Position numbers and translations under genes: made by a program. The notes below the pieces were generated by a model that was not told the DNA's origin, made no database searches, and worked only from the letters and a program-made list of their open reading frames with translations. Shown one piece after another: positions 1 to 9,232 of a stretch of 64,000 nt of DNA. Source of the stretch: Edaphobacillus lindanitolerans. Its GTDB lineage: Bacteria; Bacillota; Bacilli; Bacillales_A; Planococcaceae. The number at the start of each line of letters is the position of its first letter. The first letter of the stretch is position 1. Where the stretch lies: assembly GCF_900156305.1 (NCBI RefSeq), contig NZ_FTPL01000002.1, forward strand, positions 496,001 through 560,000, written 5' to 3'.

Positions 1-1
1 A

Positions 2-910
2 GTCCCGCTCGACCCGTCCTATGAGCCGAAAATCACGATCGAGGAATCGAAAAAATACATCTTCGATGCACTGTCCGTCATGGGCGACGATTACTCGGAG
101 ATGCTGAAGCGTTCATACGATGAGCGCTGGACCGACTTCGCCCAGAACAAGGGCAAATCGACCGGTGCATTCTGCTCCAGCCCGTACGGCGTCCACCCGT
201 ACATCCTCATCTCGTGGACCGGCAGCATGGAAGACGTATTCGTCCTTGCGCATGAACTCGGCCATGCCGGGCATTTCTACAACGCCCATAACTATCAGGG
301 GATCTTCAATGCGCGCCCTTCGCTCTACTTCATCGAAGCCCCGTCGACGATGAATGAAATGCTCATGGCGAACCATCTTCTTCAGAGCACGGACGATCCT
401 CGCTTCAAGCGCTGGGTGATCGCGTCCATCGTGGCCCGTACGTACTACCACAACTTTGTCACTCACCTGCTCGAAGCCGCCTACCAGCGGAAAGTGTACG
501 AGCGCATCGATGCCGGCGAAAGTGTCAATGCGGGCGTCCTCAACAGCCTGAAGCGCGGCGTCCTCGAAGAATTCTGGGGCGAGGGCGTGACGATCGAGGA
601 AGGCGCCGAACTGACATGGATGCGCCAGCCGCACTATTACATGGGCCTTTATCCGTACACGTACAGCGCGGGACTCACCATCTCCACGCAGGTGTCGAAG
701 CGCATCCTCGAAGAAGGAGAACCGGCTGTCCAGGACTGGCTCAAAGTACTCCGTGCGGGCGGCACGAAAACACCAGTCGAGCTCGCAAAAATGGCAGGCG
801 TCGACATTACGACCGACCAGCCGCTCAAAGACACGATTTCCTACATCGGCGGCCTGATCGACGAACTCGAAAAACTGACCGAAGAAATCGAATCGGCTGA
901 AGTCAAATAA
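2..910 (+). CDS. M3 family oligoendopeptidase (PepF-like), C-terminal part
   Basis: The reading frame is open from base 2, so the gene starts upstream of the window and only about 300 C-terminal residues are present. Counting from the Met at 80, the zinc-binding HELGH lies near residues 58-62, in VLAHELGHAGHFY. A downstream aromatic segment, QPHYYMGLYPYTYSAGLT, resembles the substrate-binding region of M3 oligoendopeptidases. These are cytosolic zinc metallopeptidases that cleave short peptides. The second part of the catalytic centre is intact and the protein ends naturally before a terminator. The exact subfamily (PepF or a related M3B enzyme) cannot be fixed without the N-terminus. Confidence 0.88.
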   Translation, partial: VPLDPSYEPKITIEESKKYIFDALSVMGDDYSEMLKRSYDERWTDFAQNKGKSTGAFCSSPYGVHPYILISWTGSMEDVFVLAHELGHAGHFYNAHNYQGIFNARPSLYFIEAPSTMNEMLMANHLLQSTDDPRFKRWVIASIVARTYYHNFVTHLLEAAYQRKVYERIDAGESVNAGVLNSLKRGVLEEFWGEGVTIEEGAELTWMRQPHYYMGLYPYTYSAGLTISTQVSKRILEEGEPAVQDWLKVLRAGGTKTPVELAKMAGVDITTDQPLKDTISYIGGLIDELEKLTEEIESAEVK

Positions 911-955
911 GTTGAAAGATGTCCGGTACGGATAAAACCCGCCGGACGTCATAGA

Positions 956-1006
956 AAAGCAAGGGTTGCTGCCCCTTCGGGAAACAGCGCAGTCCTTGCT
1001 TTTTTC
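956..1006 (+). terminator. Rho-independent terminator of the M3 peptidase gene
   Basis: The arm AAAGCAAGG (956-964) pairs with CCTTGCTTT (994-1002). An inner GTTGCTG...CAGC stem sits inside and a T run follows. Confidence 0.85.
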
Positions 1007-1038
1007 TGCGCTCATGGAAAGACCCGGCTGCTCTGTTT

Positions 1039-1067
1039 TTGATTAGCAGGCCGATATAAGGTATAAT
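1039..1067 (+). promoter_or_regulatory. Predicted sigma-A promoter of the NCS2 permease gene
   Basis: TTGATT (1039-1044), a 17-bp spacer, then TATAAT (1062-1067). No purine-riboswitch aptamer is visible between this promoter and the start codon at 1143. Confidence 0.7.
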
Positions 1068-1142
1068 AACTGTTTGTGGCTTGCCTCATTATTTGGGGCG
1101 AAGCGGGCTGGGAGAGGGATAATTAAATAGTAGGTCTGTATC

Positions 1143-2426
1143 ATGTTCAACAAACACTTTTTTGATCTGAAGGGACACGGCACGACAGTGCGCCGGGAAG
1201 TGATGGCGGGACTCATCGGGTTCTTCACGATCCTGTACATCATCGCGGTCAATTCCTTCATCCTGTCGGAGTCGGGCATGCCGCTTGACGGAGCTGTCGT
1301 GGCGACGGTCGTCACGTCATTCGCAGGGTGCCTCCTCATGGGGCTATGGGCGAATGCGCCGATCCTGCTCGTCCCCGGCATGGGGATCAACGCGATGTTC
1401 ACGTACACGCTCGTCGGCTCGATGGGTCTGAGCTGGCAGGAAGCACTCGGGCTCGTCTTCGTAGCCGGGCTGCTGTTCGTAGTCGTCGCCTTCACCAGAC
1501 TTGCAGGCGTCCTGTCACGGGCGATTCCCCAGTCACTGAAGGAAGCGATCACCGTGGGACTCGGTCTCTTCCTGATCTTCATCGGGCTTGAGAAAGGCGG
1601 CCTGATCAAGCGAGGATCCAATTCGATCATCGAGCTCGGCAATCTGGCCGACCCGACAGTCATCGCCACCGTGCTGACGTTCCTCGTGGCGGTCATCCTG
1701 TTCCTTCGCAATGTCAGCGGCCACTTCCTGTGGAGCATCCTTGCCGGAACCGGGCTGGCCGCACTTCTCGGCATCCTTCCGGGAAAGACAGAAGCGGCAC
1801 CGTCGATTTCTTCATACGGGGATGTGTTCAGCGCATTCTCGTTTGACGGTCTAGGCTCCGCCGCTTTCCTGATCGGCACTTTCTCTCTGACGATGGTGAT
1901 CGTCTTTGAGAACATCGGTCTTGTCCAGGCCCATCTGGATACGGCGGGCCGCCCGGAAAAGTTCCGGAAGGCGTTCCAGGCAAATGCCGTCTCCGCGATG
2001 CTGTCCGGGCTGTTCGGTTCAAGCCCGACCGTTTCCACTGCCGAAACCGGCGCGGCGATTGCCGCAGGCGGGCGGACCGGGCTGACGGCGATCGTCACGG
2101 GCGTTCTGTTCCTTGCATCGCTGCTGTTCCTTCCGTTCATCCATCTGATTCCGGACAATGCCATTGCGCCCATCCTCCTCATCATTGGAGGGCTCATGGT
2201 GCAGAACATCCGGAACATCGACCTTGGCGACCTGACAGAAGCGTTTCCCGCGATTTTCCTCATCGCGATGATTCCGTTCACGCAGAGCATTGCGGACGGA
2301 ATCGCCGTCGGGTTCATCCTCTATCCGCTGCTGAAACTGGCGGACGGGAAAGCGAAAGAAGTGGCCAAGCCGCTTTATGTCATCGCCTTTCTGTTCCTTT
2401 TGAATTTTGTCGTGGGAATAGCCTGA
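1143..2426 (+). CDS. NCS2 family nucleobase permease (AzgA/PbuG-like)
   Basis: This 427-residue integral membrane protein has about 12-14 hydrophobic segments across its length. The N-terminus carries the RREVMAGLIGFFTILYIIAVN segment and a PGMGINAMFTYTLV block typical of the AzgA branch of NCS2 transporters. A later VSTAETGAAIAAGGRTGLTA segment matches the substrate/proton-coupling region. Family members import hypoxanthine, guanine or adenine by proton symport, but the exact substrate cannot be read from sequence. The gene stands alone between its own promoter and terminator. In B. subtilis such permeases are often under a guanine riboswitch, and no such element is seen here. Confidence 0.9.
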   Translation: MFNKHFFDLKGHGTTVRREVMAGLIGFFTILYIIAVNSFILSESGMPLDGAVVATVVTSFAGCLLMGLWANAPILLVPGMGINAMFTYTLVGSMGLSWQEALGLVFVAGLLFVVVAFTRLAGVLSRAIPQSLKEAITVGLGLFLIFIGLEKGGLIKRGSNSIIELGNLADPTVIATVLTFLVAVILFLRNVSGHFLWSILAGTGLAALLGILPGKTEAAPSISSYGDVFSAFSFDGLGSAAFLIGTFSLTMVIVFENIGLVQAHLDTAGRPEKFRKAFQANAVSAMLSGLFGSSPTVSTAETGAAIAAGGRTGLTAIVTGVLFLASLLFLPFIHLIPDNAIAPILLIIGGLMVQNIRNIDLGDLTEAFPAIFLIAMIPFTQSIADGIAVGFILYPLLKLADGKAKEVAKPLYVIAFLFLLNFVVGIA

Positions 2427-2439
2427 TTCAAACATATAA

Positions 2440-2477
2440 AACGGCGCCTCCGGTTTTTCCGGAGGTGCCGTTTTTTT
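2440..2477 (+). terminator. Terminator between the convergent NCS2 and APC permease genes
   Basis: The stem AACGGCGCCTCCGG pairs with CCGGAGGTGCCGTT and is followed by a run of T. Weak A-richness on the other side may let it serve the opposing gene too. Confidence 0.85.
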
Positions 2478-2481
2478 ATGA

Positions 2482-4020
2482 TCAGATCGTTTTTTCAACC
2501 GGCTCTTTCTTCAATGCCGGAATGCCCGCAGCGGGCTTCTGCTTGCGTACCGGCTTTTCAACCTCCGGTTCCTTGCCGAGCATATAATAGTCGGTCTCCT
2601 CTTTGCTGAGGGACAAATAGGACTTTTTCATGAATGCATAGAACACGATTCCCGCCAGCGCCCATGCGCCGAGCAGAAGATAAGACGGCAGGGTGAGTGA
2701 TGCGGGAGAGGCCGGGACGAGCAGCAGCACGAGGAACCCGGCACTCGAGATCATGCCGATCCCCGCCAGCACCCGCTTGAGCGTTGAACTCTCCTGGCCT
2801 TCCCGCTTTTTCCGGGCAAGGATTTTATACGCTGCAAAGCAGGCGAAGAAATAGCCGATCGATACACCCGTGGAACTCATGTCCACGATCCACGAAAGAG
2901 CCGGGCGGCCGAGCCACATGGCCGGGAGCGTGATGAGCGTGACAAACCAGATTCCCCAGACCGGCACACCGCTTCCCTTCGCCGTTTTCCGGAATATTGC
3001 AGGAAGGGCCCGCGCCCGTGCCATCGAAAACAGCAGGCGGCTCGATGACATATAAAATCCGTTCAGTCCGGTGAAGATCCCCATGACGATGGCTACTGCC
3101 ATAATGAAGAGACCGGTTTTCCCGAGTGCCGAAGACACGATGGCCCCTGTTGCCCAAAGCTCTCCGCCGGTGCCTGCATTGCCCGGGAATGTCCAGGCGG
3201 TCAGGCCGATCATGACGGCATAAATCATGAATGATGTGAACAGGGAAGCCACGATCAGGAATGTCGCCTTCCGCGGGGAAAAGCTGAACTCTTCCGCAGC
3301 CTGCGGAACATTGTCAAAGCCGACATACGCCCATGGTGCGATGGCGAGGATGAGAAGGACCGACATGATCGGCGATGCCTTCCCGCTGAACATCGGACCC
3401 ATATTGGCGATCGGCTCATCCGCGATGCCGAATGTCACAGCCCCGAGGATAAAGACGCCGGTCACGAGAAGGATGCTGAACCAGAACTGGAGTCTGCCCG
3501 AAACACTGGTCCCGGTGGAATTCAAAAAGGCAAACGCAATAAGAAGGACGGAAGCGATGACGACTTCCGGCATGTAAATGTCCCATCCGGCAACAGAATA
3601 CAGATAGCCTTGCTTCATGAAGCCCGGCATCAGGTATTTCAGCAGCAGCGTGAATGCCGACGCATTCAGCGCCACGATTGAAATGTAGCCGAGTGACAGG
3701 AACCAGCCGCACAGGAACGCCCATGTTTTTCCGGCTGCAAGATACGCATAAGTGAATCCCCCGCCTGATACCGGGTGTTCTTTGATCATGACTCCATAGC
3801 TGGAGGCGATGACCATCATGATGAGTGCCCCGAAGAACAGTCCGAGCATGGCACCTGCCGGACCGGCATCGCGGATCCAGTCACCCGGAAGGATGAAAGC
3901 GCCCCAGCCGACCGAAGAACCGAGAGCGATGGCGAATACCCAGGAAGGCTTTAATGATTTCTCCAGCTTCCGCCTTCGGGGTTTCGTGCCTTTGTCTGTC
4001 GTAGTCTTGGTTTCTCTCAT
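2482..4020 (-). CDS. APC superfamily amino acid permease
   Basis: The protein has 512 residues. A positively charged cytosolic N-terminus (about 25 residues, KPRRRKLEKSLKPSW) leads into about 12 membrane segments. The first segment contains GSSVGWGAFILPGDW, matching the conserved G-S-G-I/V helix-1 substrate-binding motif of amino acid-polyamine-organocation permeases. A soluble tail of about 60 residues rich in Lys and Pro ends the protein. The substrate is unknown; uptake of an amino acid or an amine is the family role. An AAGGGAG ribosome site precedes the ATG. It is monocistronic and converges with the NCS2 permease. Confidence 0.85.
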   Translation of the reverse strand: MRETKTTTDKGTKPRRRKLEKSLKPSWVFAIALGSSVGWGAFILPGDWIRDAGPAGAMLGLFFGALIMMVIASSYGVMIKEHPVSGGGFTYAYLAAGKTWAFLCGWFLSLGYISIVALNASAFTLLLKYLMPGFMKQGYLYSVAGWDIYMPEVVIASVLLIAFAFLNSTGTSVSGRLQFWFSILLVTGVFILGAVTFGIADEPIANMGPMFSGKASPIMSVLLILAIAPWAYVGFDNVPQAAEEFSFSPRKATFLIVASLFTSFMIYAVMIGLTAWTFPGNAGTGGELWATGAIVSSALGKTGLFIMAVAIVMGIFTGLNGFYMSSSRLLFSMARARALPAIFRKTAKGSGVPVWGIWFVTLITLPAMWLGRPALSWIVDMSSTGVSIGYFFACFAAYKILARKKREGQESSTLKRVLAGIGMISSAGFLVLLLVPASPASLTLPSYLLLGAWALAGIVFYAFMKKSYLSLSKEETDYYMLGKEPEVEKPVRKQKPAAGIPALKKEPVEKTI

Positions 4021-4111
4021 AGTTGCTCACTCCCTTGTTGACTCTCTTCTTTCCCTGTGGAGAAAAAAAAGAAACCAAGAGGGTTCGTCCATTACCCTGT
4101 CAGGAACAAAA

Positions 4112-4163
4112 GCAAGGACGCCGGCCGCTCTCCCGCAGGAGTCTCCGGTGTCCTTGCATTTTT
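4112..4163. terminator. Hairpin terminator downstream of the MerR-type gene
   Basis: GCAAGGACGCCGG (4112-4124) pairs with CCGGTGTCCTTGC (4145-4157). The T run is stronger on the plus side, although both flanking genes are read on the minus strand. Confidence 0.6.
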
Positions 4164-4209
4164 TGAACGGGCCTTTCAGTTCTTCACTGGCAGGCCTTCC
4201 ATTATAGGG

Positions 4210-4953
4210 TTAGAGGCGATCCGCCCTGACGGACATCGCATCCGCCATGAACTGTGCAAAGCCTTCCCCGTACCGGTCCATGTTTTTTGTGAACCGGTCA
4301 TCCTGTACATACAACTGCCCCAGGCCGCGGAAGGCTTCCGGTGAATACGTGTGCCCCATCCCGTTCAGGAATTCATGCCATTCGCCGATTGCCTGTTGCA
4401 CCTCCTCGGAATCCGGTTTCCGATCTCTGAGGGAAGCAAGTTTCTTGAACAGGCCATCCATTTGCCGGCCGAGATCCTCCCTGCCATCGGGACCGATCGC
4501 CGCCATTTTTTCATTGGCGCGGTCGACGGGTTCATCTCCCCATTTTTGCCGGGCTTCTTCCTCATACGGGTTTTTACTGAAATCAAAACCTTCAAATTTC
4601 TCTTGCTGACTCATCTCTGATTCTCCTTCCATGTTTTTGATGGTCTTGCCGATCGTGACAATCATCCGGTCCAGCCTGCTTCTCTTTTCGATCAAGGCCT
4701 TTTCCTGCAGGCCGAGTGCCTCCCGCCGGTCATACGACGGACTGTCGAGGATCTCCCCGATCTTGCGCAGCGGGAAGCCGAGTTCCCGGAAAAACAGGAT
4801 CTGCTGCAGCCGGTCCAGGTCCTCTTCGTCATAAAGCCTGTATCCTGCATCTGAAACGGTACGGGGCGTCAGAAGTCCGATCCGGTCATAATGATGGAGC
4901 GTCCGGACACTGATCCCCGCAAGGTCTGCCACTTCCTTTACTTTTCTGTGCAC
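4210..4953 (-). CDS. MerR family transcriptional regulator with TipAS-type effector domain
   Basis: The protein has 247 residues. Residues 1-70 form a MerR winged helix-turn-helix (VKEVADLAGISVRTLHHYD, then GYRLYDEEDLDRLQQI). A long dimerisation helix follows, and residues from about 125 to the end match the TipAS/TipAL antibiotic-recognition domain found in Mta- and TipA-like regulators. Such proteins sense drug-like ligands and activate their own gene or efflux genes by untwisting promoters with long spacers. Its own promoter has exactly that architecture (see 4981-5011), so autoactivation is likely. No efflux pump is adjacent, so the wider regulon is unknown. Confidence 0.9.
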   Translation of the reverse strand: MHRKVKEVADLAGISVRTLHHYDRIGLLTPRTVSDAGYRLYDEEDLDRLQQILFFRELGFPLRKIGEILDSPSYDRREALGLQEKALIEKRSRLDRMIVTIGKTIKNMEGESEMSQQEKFEGFDFSKNPYEEEARQKWGDEPVDRANEKMAAIGPDGREDLGRQMDGLFKKLASLRDRKPDSEEVQQAIGEWHEFLNGMGHTYSPEAFRGLGQLYVQDDRFTKNMDRYGEGFAQFMADAMSVRADRL

Positions 4954-4980
4954 GATGCACCTCCAATCCCTGATGAATTC

Positions 4981-5011
4981 AGTATAGAGCCTGACGCAAC
5001 GTCAGGGTCAA
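4981..5011 (-). promoter_or_regulatory. MerR-type promoter with operator in a 19-bp spacer
   Basis: On the minus strand TTGACC (5006-5011) and TATACT (4981-4986) are separated by 19 bp instead of 17. The perfect inverted repeat CCTGACG-CAA-CGTCAGG (4990-5006) fills the spacer. This is the classical layout of a MerR-activated promoter and lies directly upstream of the MerR gene. Confidence 0.9.
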
Positions 5012-5026
5012 CAGGAAAAACAAAAA

Positions 5027-5057
5027 AATCCGGACGCCTCATCCGCCCGGATTTTTA
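5027..5057 (-). terminator. Terminator of the DUF6241-like gene, overlapping its stop codon
   Basis: On the minus strand AAATCCGG and CCGGATTT form the stem, followed by a T run. The TGA stop of the gene lies inside the loop region. Confidence 0.8.
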
Positions 5058-5575
5058 TCGACCGATTCATAGACATCCGCAAATTTGTTCCCAAATTCGG
5101 CCCGGATATATTTCAGTTCCTCCTCTGTGGTCAGGAGCCGCTTCGCCTTCCCGATCGTTCCTCCCTGAAGCTTCCAGACGGCATTGTGGGCTTTCACCGA
5201 TTCCGAAAAGTCGCCGGCCTTCCACTTTTCCAAAATCCCGAGGTACGTATCTTTGTGCTCGTAATCACCCGCCACGGCCTGAGCATGCATTTCATCGATC
5301 CGGTTCTGCGTGATCTGCAGGGCCCCCCACTTCTGCTTGGCCAGGATTTTCTGATGCGCCATCTGATGGATATCCTGCATGAGCCGCTCCTCGGAAGGCG
5401 GACGCTCATACAGAGGCGGTTCCCCGTCGCCCTCCGGCACCGGCAAGGTGGACGCTTCCTGAACGTTCACCGAGCCTGATGAGATCATATAGACATATCC
5501 GCCGGCCAGGATGGCAAACAACACAATCGGGATCACGATCAGCCATCGTCTGCTCCTCGTTCTCAACTGCCACAC
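5039..5575 (-). CDS. Membrane-anchored protein, possibly DUF6241 family
   Basis: The protein has 178 residues. A basic N-terminus (QLRTRSRRW) is followed by one transmembrane helix at about residues 11-31 and an extracytoplasmic domain. That domain includes MHQM-like helices (DIHQMAHQKILAKQKWGA) and HNAVWKLQGGTIGKAKRLL. From memory this resembles the uncharacterised Bacillales family DUF6241; no function is established. It is probably a membrane-anchored surface protein. It is monocistronic, with its terminator overlapping the stop codon. Confidence 0.7.
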   Translation of the reverse strand: MWQLRTRSRRWLIVIPIVLFAILAGGYVYMISSGSVNVQEASTLPVPEGDGEPPLYERPPSEERLMQDIHQMAHQKILAKQKWGALQITQNRIDEMHAQAVAGDYEHKDTYLGILEKWKAGDFSESVKAHNAVWKLQGGTIGKAKRLLTTEEELKYIRAEFGNKFADVYESVDKNPGG

Positions 5576-5902
5576 ATCCTCCCGCTTTTCTTCCCATCCC
5601 TCGCCCGCACTCTTTTACACGATCCAATCTGTCTTACCTATATTTGTCGTTGGCGCCGCAAATCCTTCTTCCTGCTCTCAAAAGCTGACCGTGCACCCGC
5701 ATATTCTTCTGTGGTGCTTAAGCTAAGCAGCTAGGAATCAAGTCTTCCCCACCTTGTTATCTCAACCAGTTCCAATCAAATGCGTGAAGCAGACGCCGTT
5801 AAAGGCGTCTTTTTTATATTTTCGTTCTTCCCTCCCCCAATCCGGTTTCTGCCGGCTTCTTCGGGTAAACTGAACAAAGAGAAGCGAAAGGAAGTGTTCG
5901 TC
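5576..5902. other. Intergenic region between divergent genes
   Basis: This 327-bp stretch holds no convincing gene. The only clear element is a plus-strand hairpin terminator at 5791-5815. Promoters for the two divergent genes must lie here, but no hexamer pair is good enough to name. Confidence 0.5.
5791..5815 (+). terminator. Orphan plus-strand terminator upstream of the YyaL-like gene
   Basis: AGACGCC and GGCGTCT form a 7-bp stem followed by TTTTTTAT. No gene precedes it on this strand, so it ends an unannotated short transcript or acts as an attenuator. Confidence 0.7.
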
Positions 5903-7966
5903 ATGCAAGAACGGTGTTCGGACGAATTTAACTGGCTCATCAAATCAAAATCCCCCTACCTCCTCCAGCATGCCCGGAATCCGGTCAACTGGCTGGAGTG
6001 GTCGCCCGAGGCGTTCGACCGGGCAAGGGCCGAGAACAAGCCGGTCTTCGTCTCAATCGGGTACAGCACCTGCCATTGGTGCCACGTGATGGAGAAGGAG
6101 TCTTTTGAGGACGCCGAGGTTGCGGCCCTGCTGAACGAATGGTTCATCCCCGTGAAGGTGGACCGGGAGGAGCGGCCGGACATCGATGCGATTTACATGG
6201 ATGCCTGCATGAAGCTGACCGGCCAGGGCGGATGGCCGCTGAACGCCTTTCTCACCCCCGATCAGAAGCCGTTTTACGTCGGGACCTATTTTCCGAAAGA
6301 GAGCAAGTACGGCCGTCCGGGCATGATGGACGTGCTCCCGCAGGTCCGGGACATCTACCGGGATGAGCCGGACCGCGTCAAAGAGATCGGTGACCGGATG
6401 AAGGAGGCACTTGAGGTGCGGCCCGAGCCTTCCAGTGAAGAACTGTCCGCAACGTCTCTGCATCAGGGCTTCGGCCAGCTTGCCCGGCAGTTTGACGGCG
6501 TGCACGGCGGGTTCGGGGGCGCGCCGAAGTTCCCGTCCCCGCATCAGCTGCTGTTCCTGATGCGCTACGGTGATTGGCACGGGGAGCCGCTTGCGTTCGA
6601 CATGGCCGACCGGACGCTCGATGCGATGGCGAGCGGCGGGATCTATGATCAATTCGGTTCGGGATTCGCCCGTTATTCCGTCGATGAGTATTGGCTCGTC
6701 CCCCACTTCGAGAAAATGCTCTACGATCAGGCGATGCTCATAATGGCCTACACCGAAGCGTGGCAGATGTCGGGTGACCCCCGCTATGCCGGGATTGTCG
6801 CGGACTTGGCCGATTTCATCAAGCGGGAAATGACCCATCCGGAAGGCGGGTTTTATTCTGCGATAGACGCAGACAGCGAAGGAGCCGAAGGAACGTATTA
6901 TCTGTGGACGGAGGAAGAGGTGTACGGGGTATTGGACGAGCGTGAGGCCGAAGTGGTCTGCGCGGTCTATGACATTACGCCCGGCGGGAATTTCGAGGGG
7001 AAGAGCATCCCGAACATGGTCGGGCTTGATGTCGATGACGTCACGGAGGAATTCGGCATCACCGAAGACGAGCTGGAAACGATCCTGTCCGATTCCATCC
7101 CCAAGCTGAGGGAATTCCGGGAATCCCGGGTGTACCCGCATCTCGACGATAAAATCCTCACTTCCTGGAACGGGCTCATGATCGCGGCGCTTGCAAAGGC
7201 CGGCGCGGCATTCGGCGATGTAGAAATGATCGACTCGGCAAGACGGGCCGAAGCGTTCCTGGAAGAGCATCTATGGAACGGCCATCTGCTGTTCGCGCGC
7301 TGGCGTGACGGCGAGCCAAAGTACCATGCTTACCTGGACGACTATGCCTATCTGATCTGGGGACTTATCGAACTCCATCAGGCCACCGGCGAGGAGTCCT
7401 TCATCGGGCGTGCGGTCCGCCTGGCGGAATTGCTTGAGGAGCGCTTTGCCGACAAGACGGGCGGTTTCTATTTCAGCGACAAGGAAGGGGAAGCCCTTCT
7501 CGTACGGGAAAAGGATGTCATGGACGGTGCCCTTCCGTCCGGCAACGGCGTGGCGGCTATGCAGCTGTGGCGGCTCGGAAAGCTGACGGCGGACGATCGC
7601 TGGACAGCCCGGTCCGAAGCGGTCATCCGGGAGTTTGCCGGTGAAGCCGCCCAGTATCCGAATGGCACCCTCACTCTGCTGATGGCCCGGATGGCGTTTG
7701 AAGCCGGGGGCCGTGAAATCGTCCTGTCGGGCAGCGATGAAAGCGAGCAGCGGGAACTGCTTGAGGAGATCCGGTCCGCTTTCCTGCCGTTTGACGTGTG
7801 GTCCGGATCATCGGAAACGGACGGGGACGGACCGCTCGCCGGACTGCTGGACGGGAAAAACGACAAGAGCGTCCCGCTGTCGGTATTCATTTGCGAACAC
7901 AATGTGTGCCAGGCACCCGTCCTCGGTCTTGATGAGGCGGAACAAGCACTCGGACTCGTTGAATAG
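5903..7966 (+). CDS. YyaL/Spermatogenesis-associated-20-like thioredoxin-domain protein
   Basis: The protein has 687 residues. The start at 5903 is chosen because GAAAGGAAG lies just upstream; an in-frame ATG at 5780 lies before the terminator at 5791 and lacks a ribosome site. Residues 1-160 form a DsbH-like thioredoxin fold with the redox pair in STCHWCHVM. The rest resembles an (alpha/alpha)6 barrel seen in AGE-type sugar epimerases and glycoside hydrolases ([29 protein letters not shown]). This matches B. subtilis YyaL and eukaryotic SPATA20; the biochemical role is unknown. It is probably cytosolic, as no signal peptide is seen. It lies 23 bp upstream of a phosphodiesterase gene and probably shares its transcript. 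Confidence 0.9.
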   Translation: MQERCSDEFNWLIKSKSPYLLQHARNPVNWLEWSPEAFDRARAENKPVFVSIGYSTCHWCHVMEKESFEDAEVAALLNEWFIPVKVDREERPDIDAIYMDACMKLTGQGGWPLNAFLTPDQKPFYVGTYFPKESKYGRPGMMDVLPQVRDIYRDEPDRVKEIGDRMKEALEVRPEPSSEELSATSLHQGFGQLARQFDGVHGGFGGAPKFPSPHQLLFLMRYGDWHGEPLAFDMADRTLDAMASGGIYDQFGSGFARYSVDEYWLVPHFEKMLYDQAMLIMAYTEAWQMSGDPRYAGIVADLADFIKREMTHPEGGFYSAIDADSEGAEGTYYLWTEEEVYGVLDEREAEVVCAVYDITPGGNFEGKSIPNMVGLDVDDVTEEFGITEDELETILSDSIPKLREFRESRVYPHLDDKILTSWNGLMIAALAKAGAAFGDVEMIDSARRAEAFLEEHLWNGHLLFARWRDGEPKYHAYLDDYAYLIWGLIELHQATGEESFIGRAVRLAELLEERFADKTGGFYFSDKEGEALLVREKDVMDGALPSGNGVAAMQLWRLGKLTADDRWTARSEAVIREFAGEAAQYPNGTLTLLMARMAFEAGGREIVLSGSDESEQRELLEEIRSAFLPFDVWSGSSETDGDGPLAGLLDGKNDKSVPLSVFICEHNVCQAPVLGLDEAEQALGLVE

Positions 7967-7989
7967 TCCCCCCGGGAGGAGAAGGTCGC

Positions 7990-8490
7990 ATGAAAATCAT
8001 CATCACCGGGGACACGCATATGCCCCGGATGGCCAAAAAGCTCCCGCCGCCGCTTCTGGAGGAGCTGGAGACGGCCGACCATATCATCCATACCGGCGAC
8101 TGGCAGACGCCGGAGGTATACGATGAACTGGCCCGCTTCGCGCCGGTCGACGGAGTATCTGGAAACGCGGACCCGCCCGAGTTGCGGGAACGGTTCGGGC
8201 AGAAGAAGACGATCACGCTCGGCGGCGTGCGGATCGGCATCGTGCACGGGGACGGCAAGGGCAAGACGACGCCCCGGCGGGCGCTGGATGCGTTCATGGA
8301 AGACCCGCCGGACCTGATCCTGTTCGGACATTCCCACATCCCGATGAACGAGAACCATGATGGAACCATCTTGTTCAATCCAGGTTCTCCGACGGACAAA
8401 CGCAGGCAGCCACGCTTTTCATTCGGAATTCTGGAAACCGGCGCGGGGACCCCGGAACCCCGGCATGTTTTTTATGACAGTAAAATATGA
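7990..8490 (+). CDS. YfcE/MJ0936-family metallophosphoesterase
   Basis: The protein has 166 residues, a usual length for the small calcineurin-like phosphodiesterases. The metal-binding motifs are in order: GDTH (residues 7-10), GDW, GNAD and GHSH. They predict a dinuclear metal centre hydrolysing phosphodiester bonds; the natural substrate is unknown. A strong GGGAGGAGAAGG ribosome site precedes the ATG. It follows the YyaL-like gene closely, and the pair ends at a shared terminator. Confidence 0.9.
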   Translation: MKIIITGDTHMPRMAKKLPPPLLEELETADHIIHTGDWQTPEVYDELARFAPVDGVSGNADPPELRERFGQKKTITLGGVRIGIVHGDGKGKTTPRRALDAFMEDPPDLILFGHSHIPMNENHDGTILFNPGSPTDKRRQPRFSFGILETGAGTPEPRHVFYDSKI

Positions 8491-8500
8491 CGGACAGTGA

Positions 8501-8539
8501 AAAACCGGCCGGGAAGCGATGCTTTCCGGTCGGTTTTTT
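8501..8539. terminator. Bidirectional terminator between convergent genes
   Basis: The AACCGGCCGG / CCGGTCGGTT stem has A residues before it and a T run after it, so it can serve both the phosphoesterase and the opposing phosphatase gene. Confidence 0.85.
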
Positions 8540-9120
8540 CATGCATTCAAATGCTTCGTGCAGTTATAGAGTGTGCACAGGTTACGGTCGTCCCGCAGCT
8601 CGACGACGGTCAAGGACGTATTGAGCAGCCGCTCCGTGTATTCCCGTTCCGGTGTCATCGCCTTGAGCATCCGGGAGATGAATCCACCGTGTGAGACGAT
8701 AAGGATCCGTTCCTCCGGAAGTTTGCGGACTTCCTCCAAGAACGCCATTCCGCGTGCCGTCATGTCCGAGTCGGATTCCATGCCGTACTCTTCCGCACGG
8801 ATCCGCCAGTCGGTCCCCCACTTCTTCACCCGTTCCTCCTCGGTCGTCCCTTCGAGATTTCCGCCATATACCTCTTTCAGGCGTTCGTCAAAGCGGAGGT
8901 CGATGCCCGGAATGGCCTCACGGATGATCTCCGCTGTTTCCCGCGCGCGTTTCAGCGGGCTGGCGTAGATGATTTCCCAGTCTTCCTCCGCAAGTCTGGA
9001 TGCTGCGAGATGCGCTTCCCTGACCCCTTCCTCGGCAAGCGGGATGTCGGTCGCCCCCTGCCATCTACGTTCTTTGTTCCATTCGGTGATCCCGTGTCTG
9101 ACAAACCCGATCGTTTTCAT
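8539..9120 (-). CDS. Histidine phosphatase family protein (phosphoglycerate mutase-like)
   Basis: The protein has 193 residues. The ATG at 9120 is preceded by GGAGGG at 5-nt spacing, and the frame upstream of it is unlike protein. The catalytic RHG triad lies at the N-terminus (FVRHGITEWN) and the second catalytic His is in IVSHGGF. A conserved ASPLKRARETAEII segment binds the phosphate. Members dephosphorylate small phospho-metabolites or act as cofactor-dependent mutases. The short length and lone setting favour a broad phosphatase (PhoE/YhfR type) rather than a glycolytic mutase. Confidence 0.88.
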   Translation of the reverse strand: MKTIGFVRHGITEWNKERRWQGATDIPLAEEGVREAHLAASRLAEEDWEIIYASPLKRARETAEIIREAIPGIDLRFDERLKEVYGGNLEGTTEEERVKKWGTDWRIRAEEYGMESDSDMTARGMAFLEEVRKLPEERILIVSHGGFISRMLKAMTPEREYTERLLNTSLTVVELRDDRNLCTLYNCTKHLNA

Positions 9121-9201
9121 GTTGTCCCTCCAGCCAATCTGTTTCTTCATCTTTTCATACTTCTCGACGGACCGGGGATTTTCCTCCCTGTTCCGCGCCG
9201 A

Positions 9202-9232
9202 CAAAAAAGGAGGCCGCCGGACGGCGCCTCCT
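9202..9232 (-). terminator. Terminator of the EEP-family gene
   Basis: On the minus strand AGGAGGCGCC and GGCGGCCTCCT pair and are followed by a T run. The stem begins at the stop codon. Confidence 0.8.

Noticed and set aside
1021..1142. Guanine riboswitch before the NCS2 permease
   Set aside because: No purine aptamer core (paired loops around TATAAG...CTAC-type motifs) can be found; only a promoter is visible.
5780..5902. N-terminal extension of the YyaL-like protein from ATG 5780
   Set aside because: It would begin before the terminator hairpin at 5791 and has no ribosome site. The ATG at 5903 has a good one.
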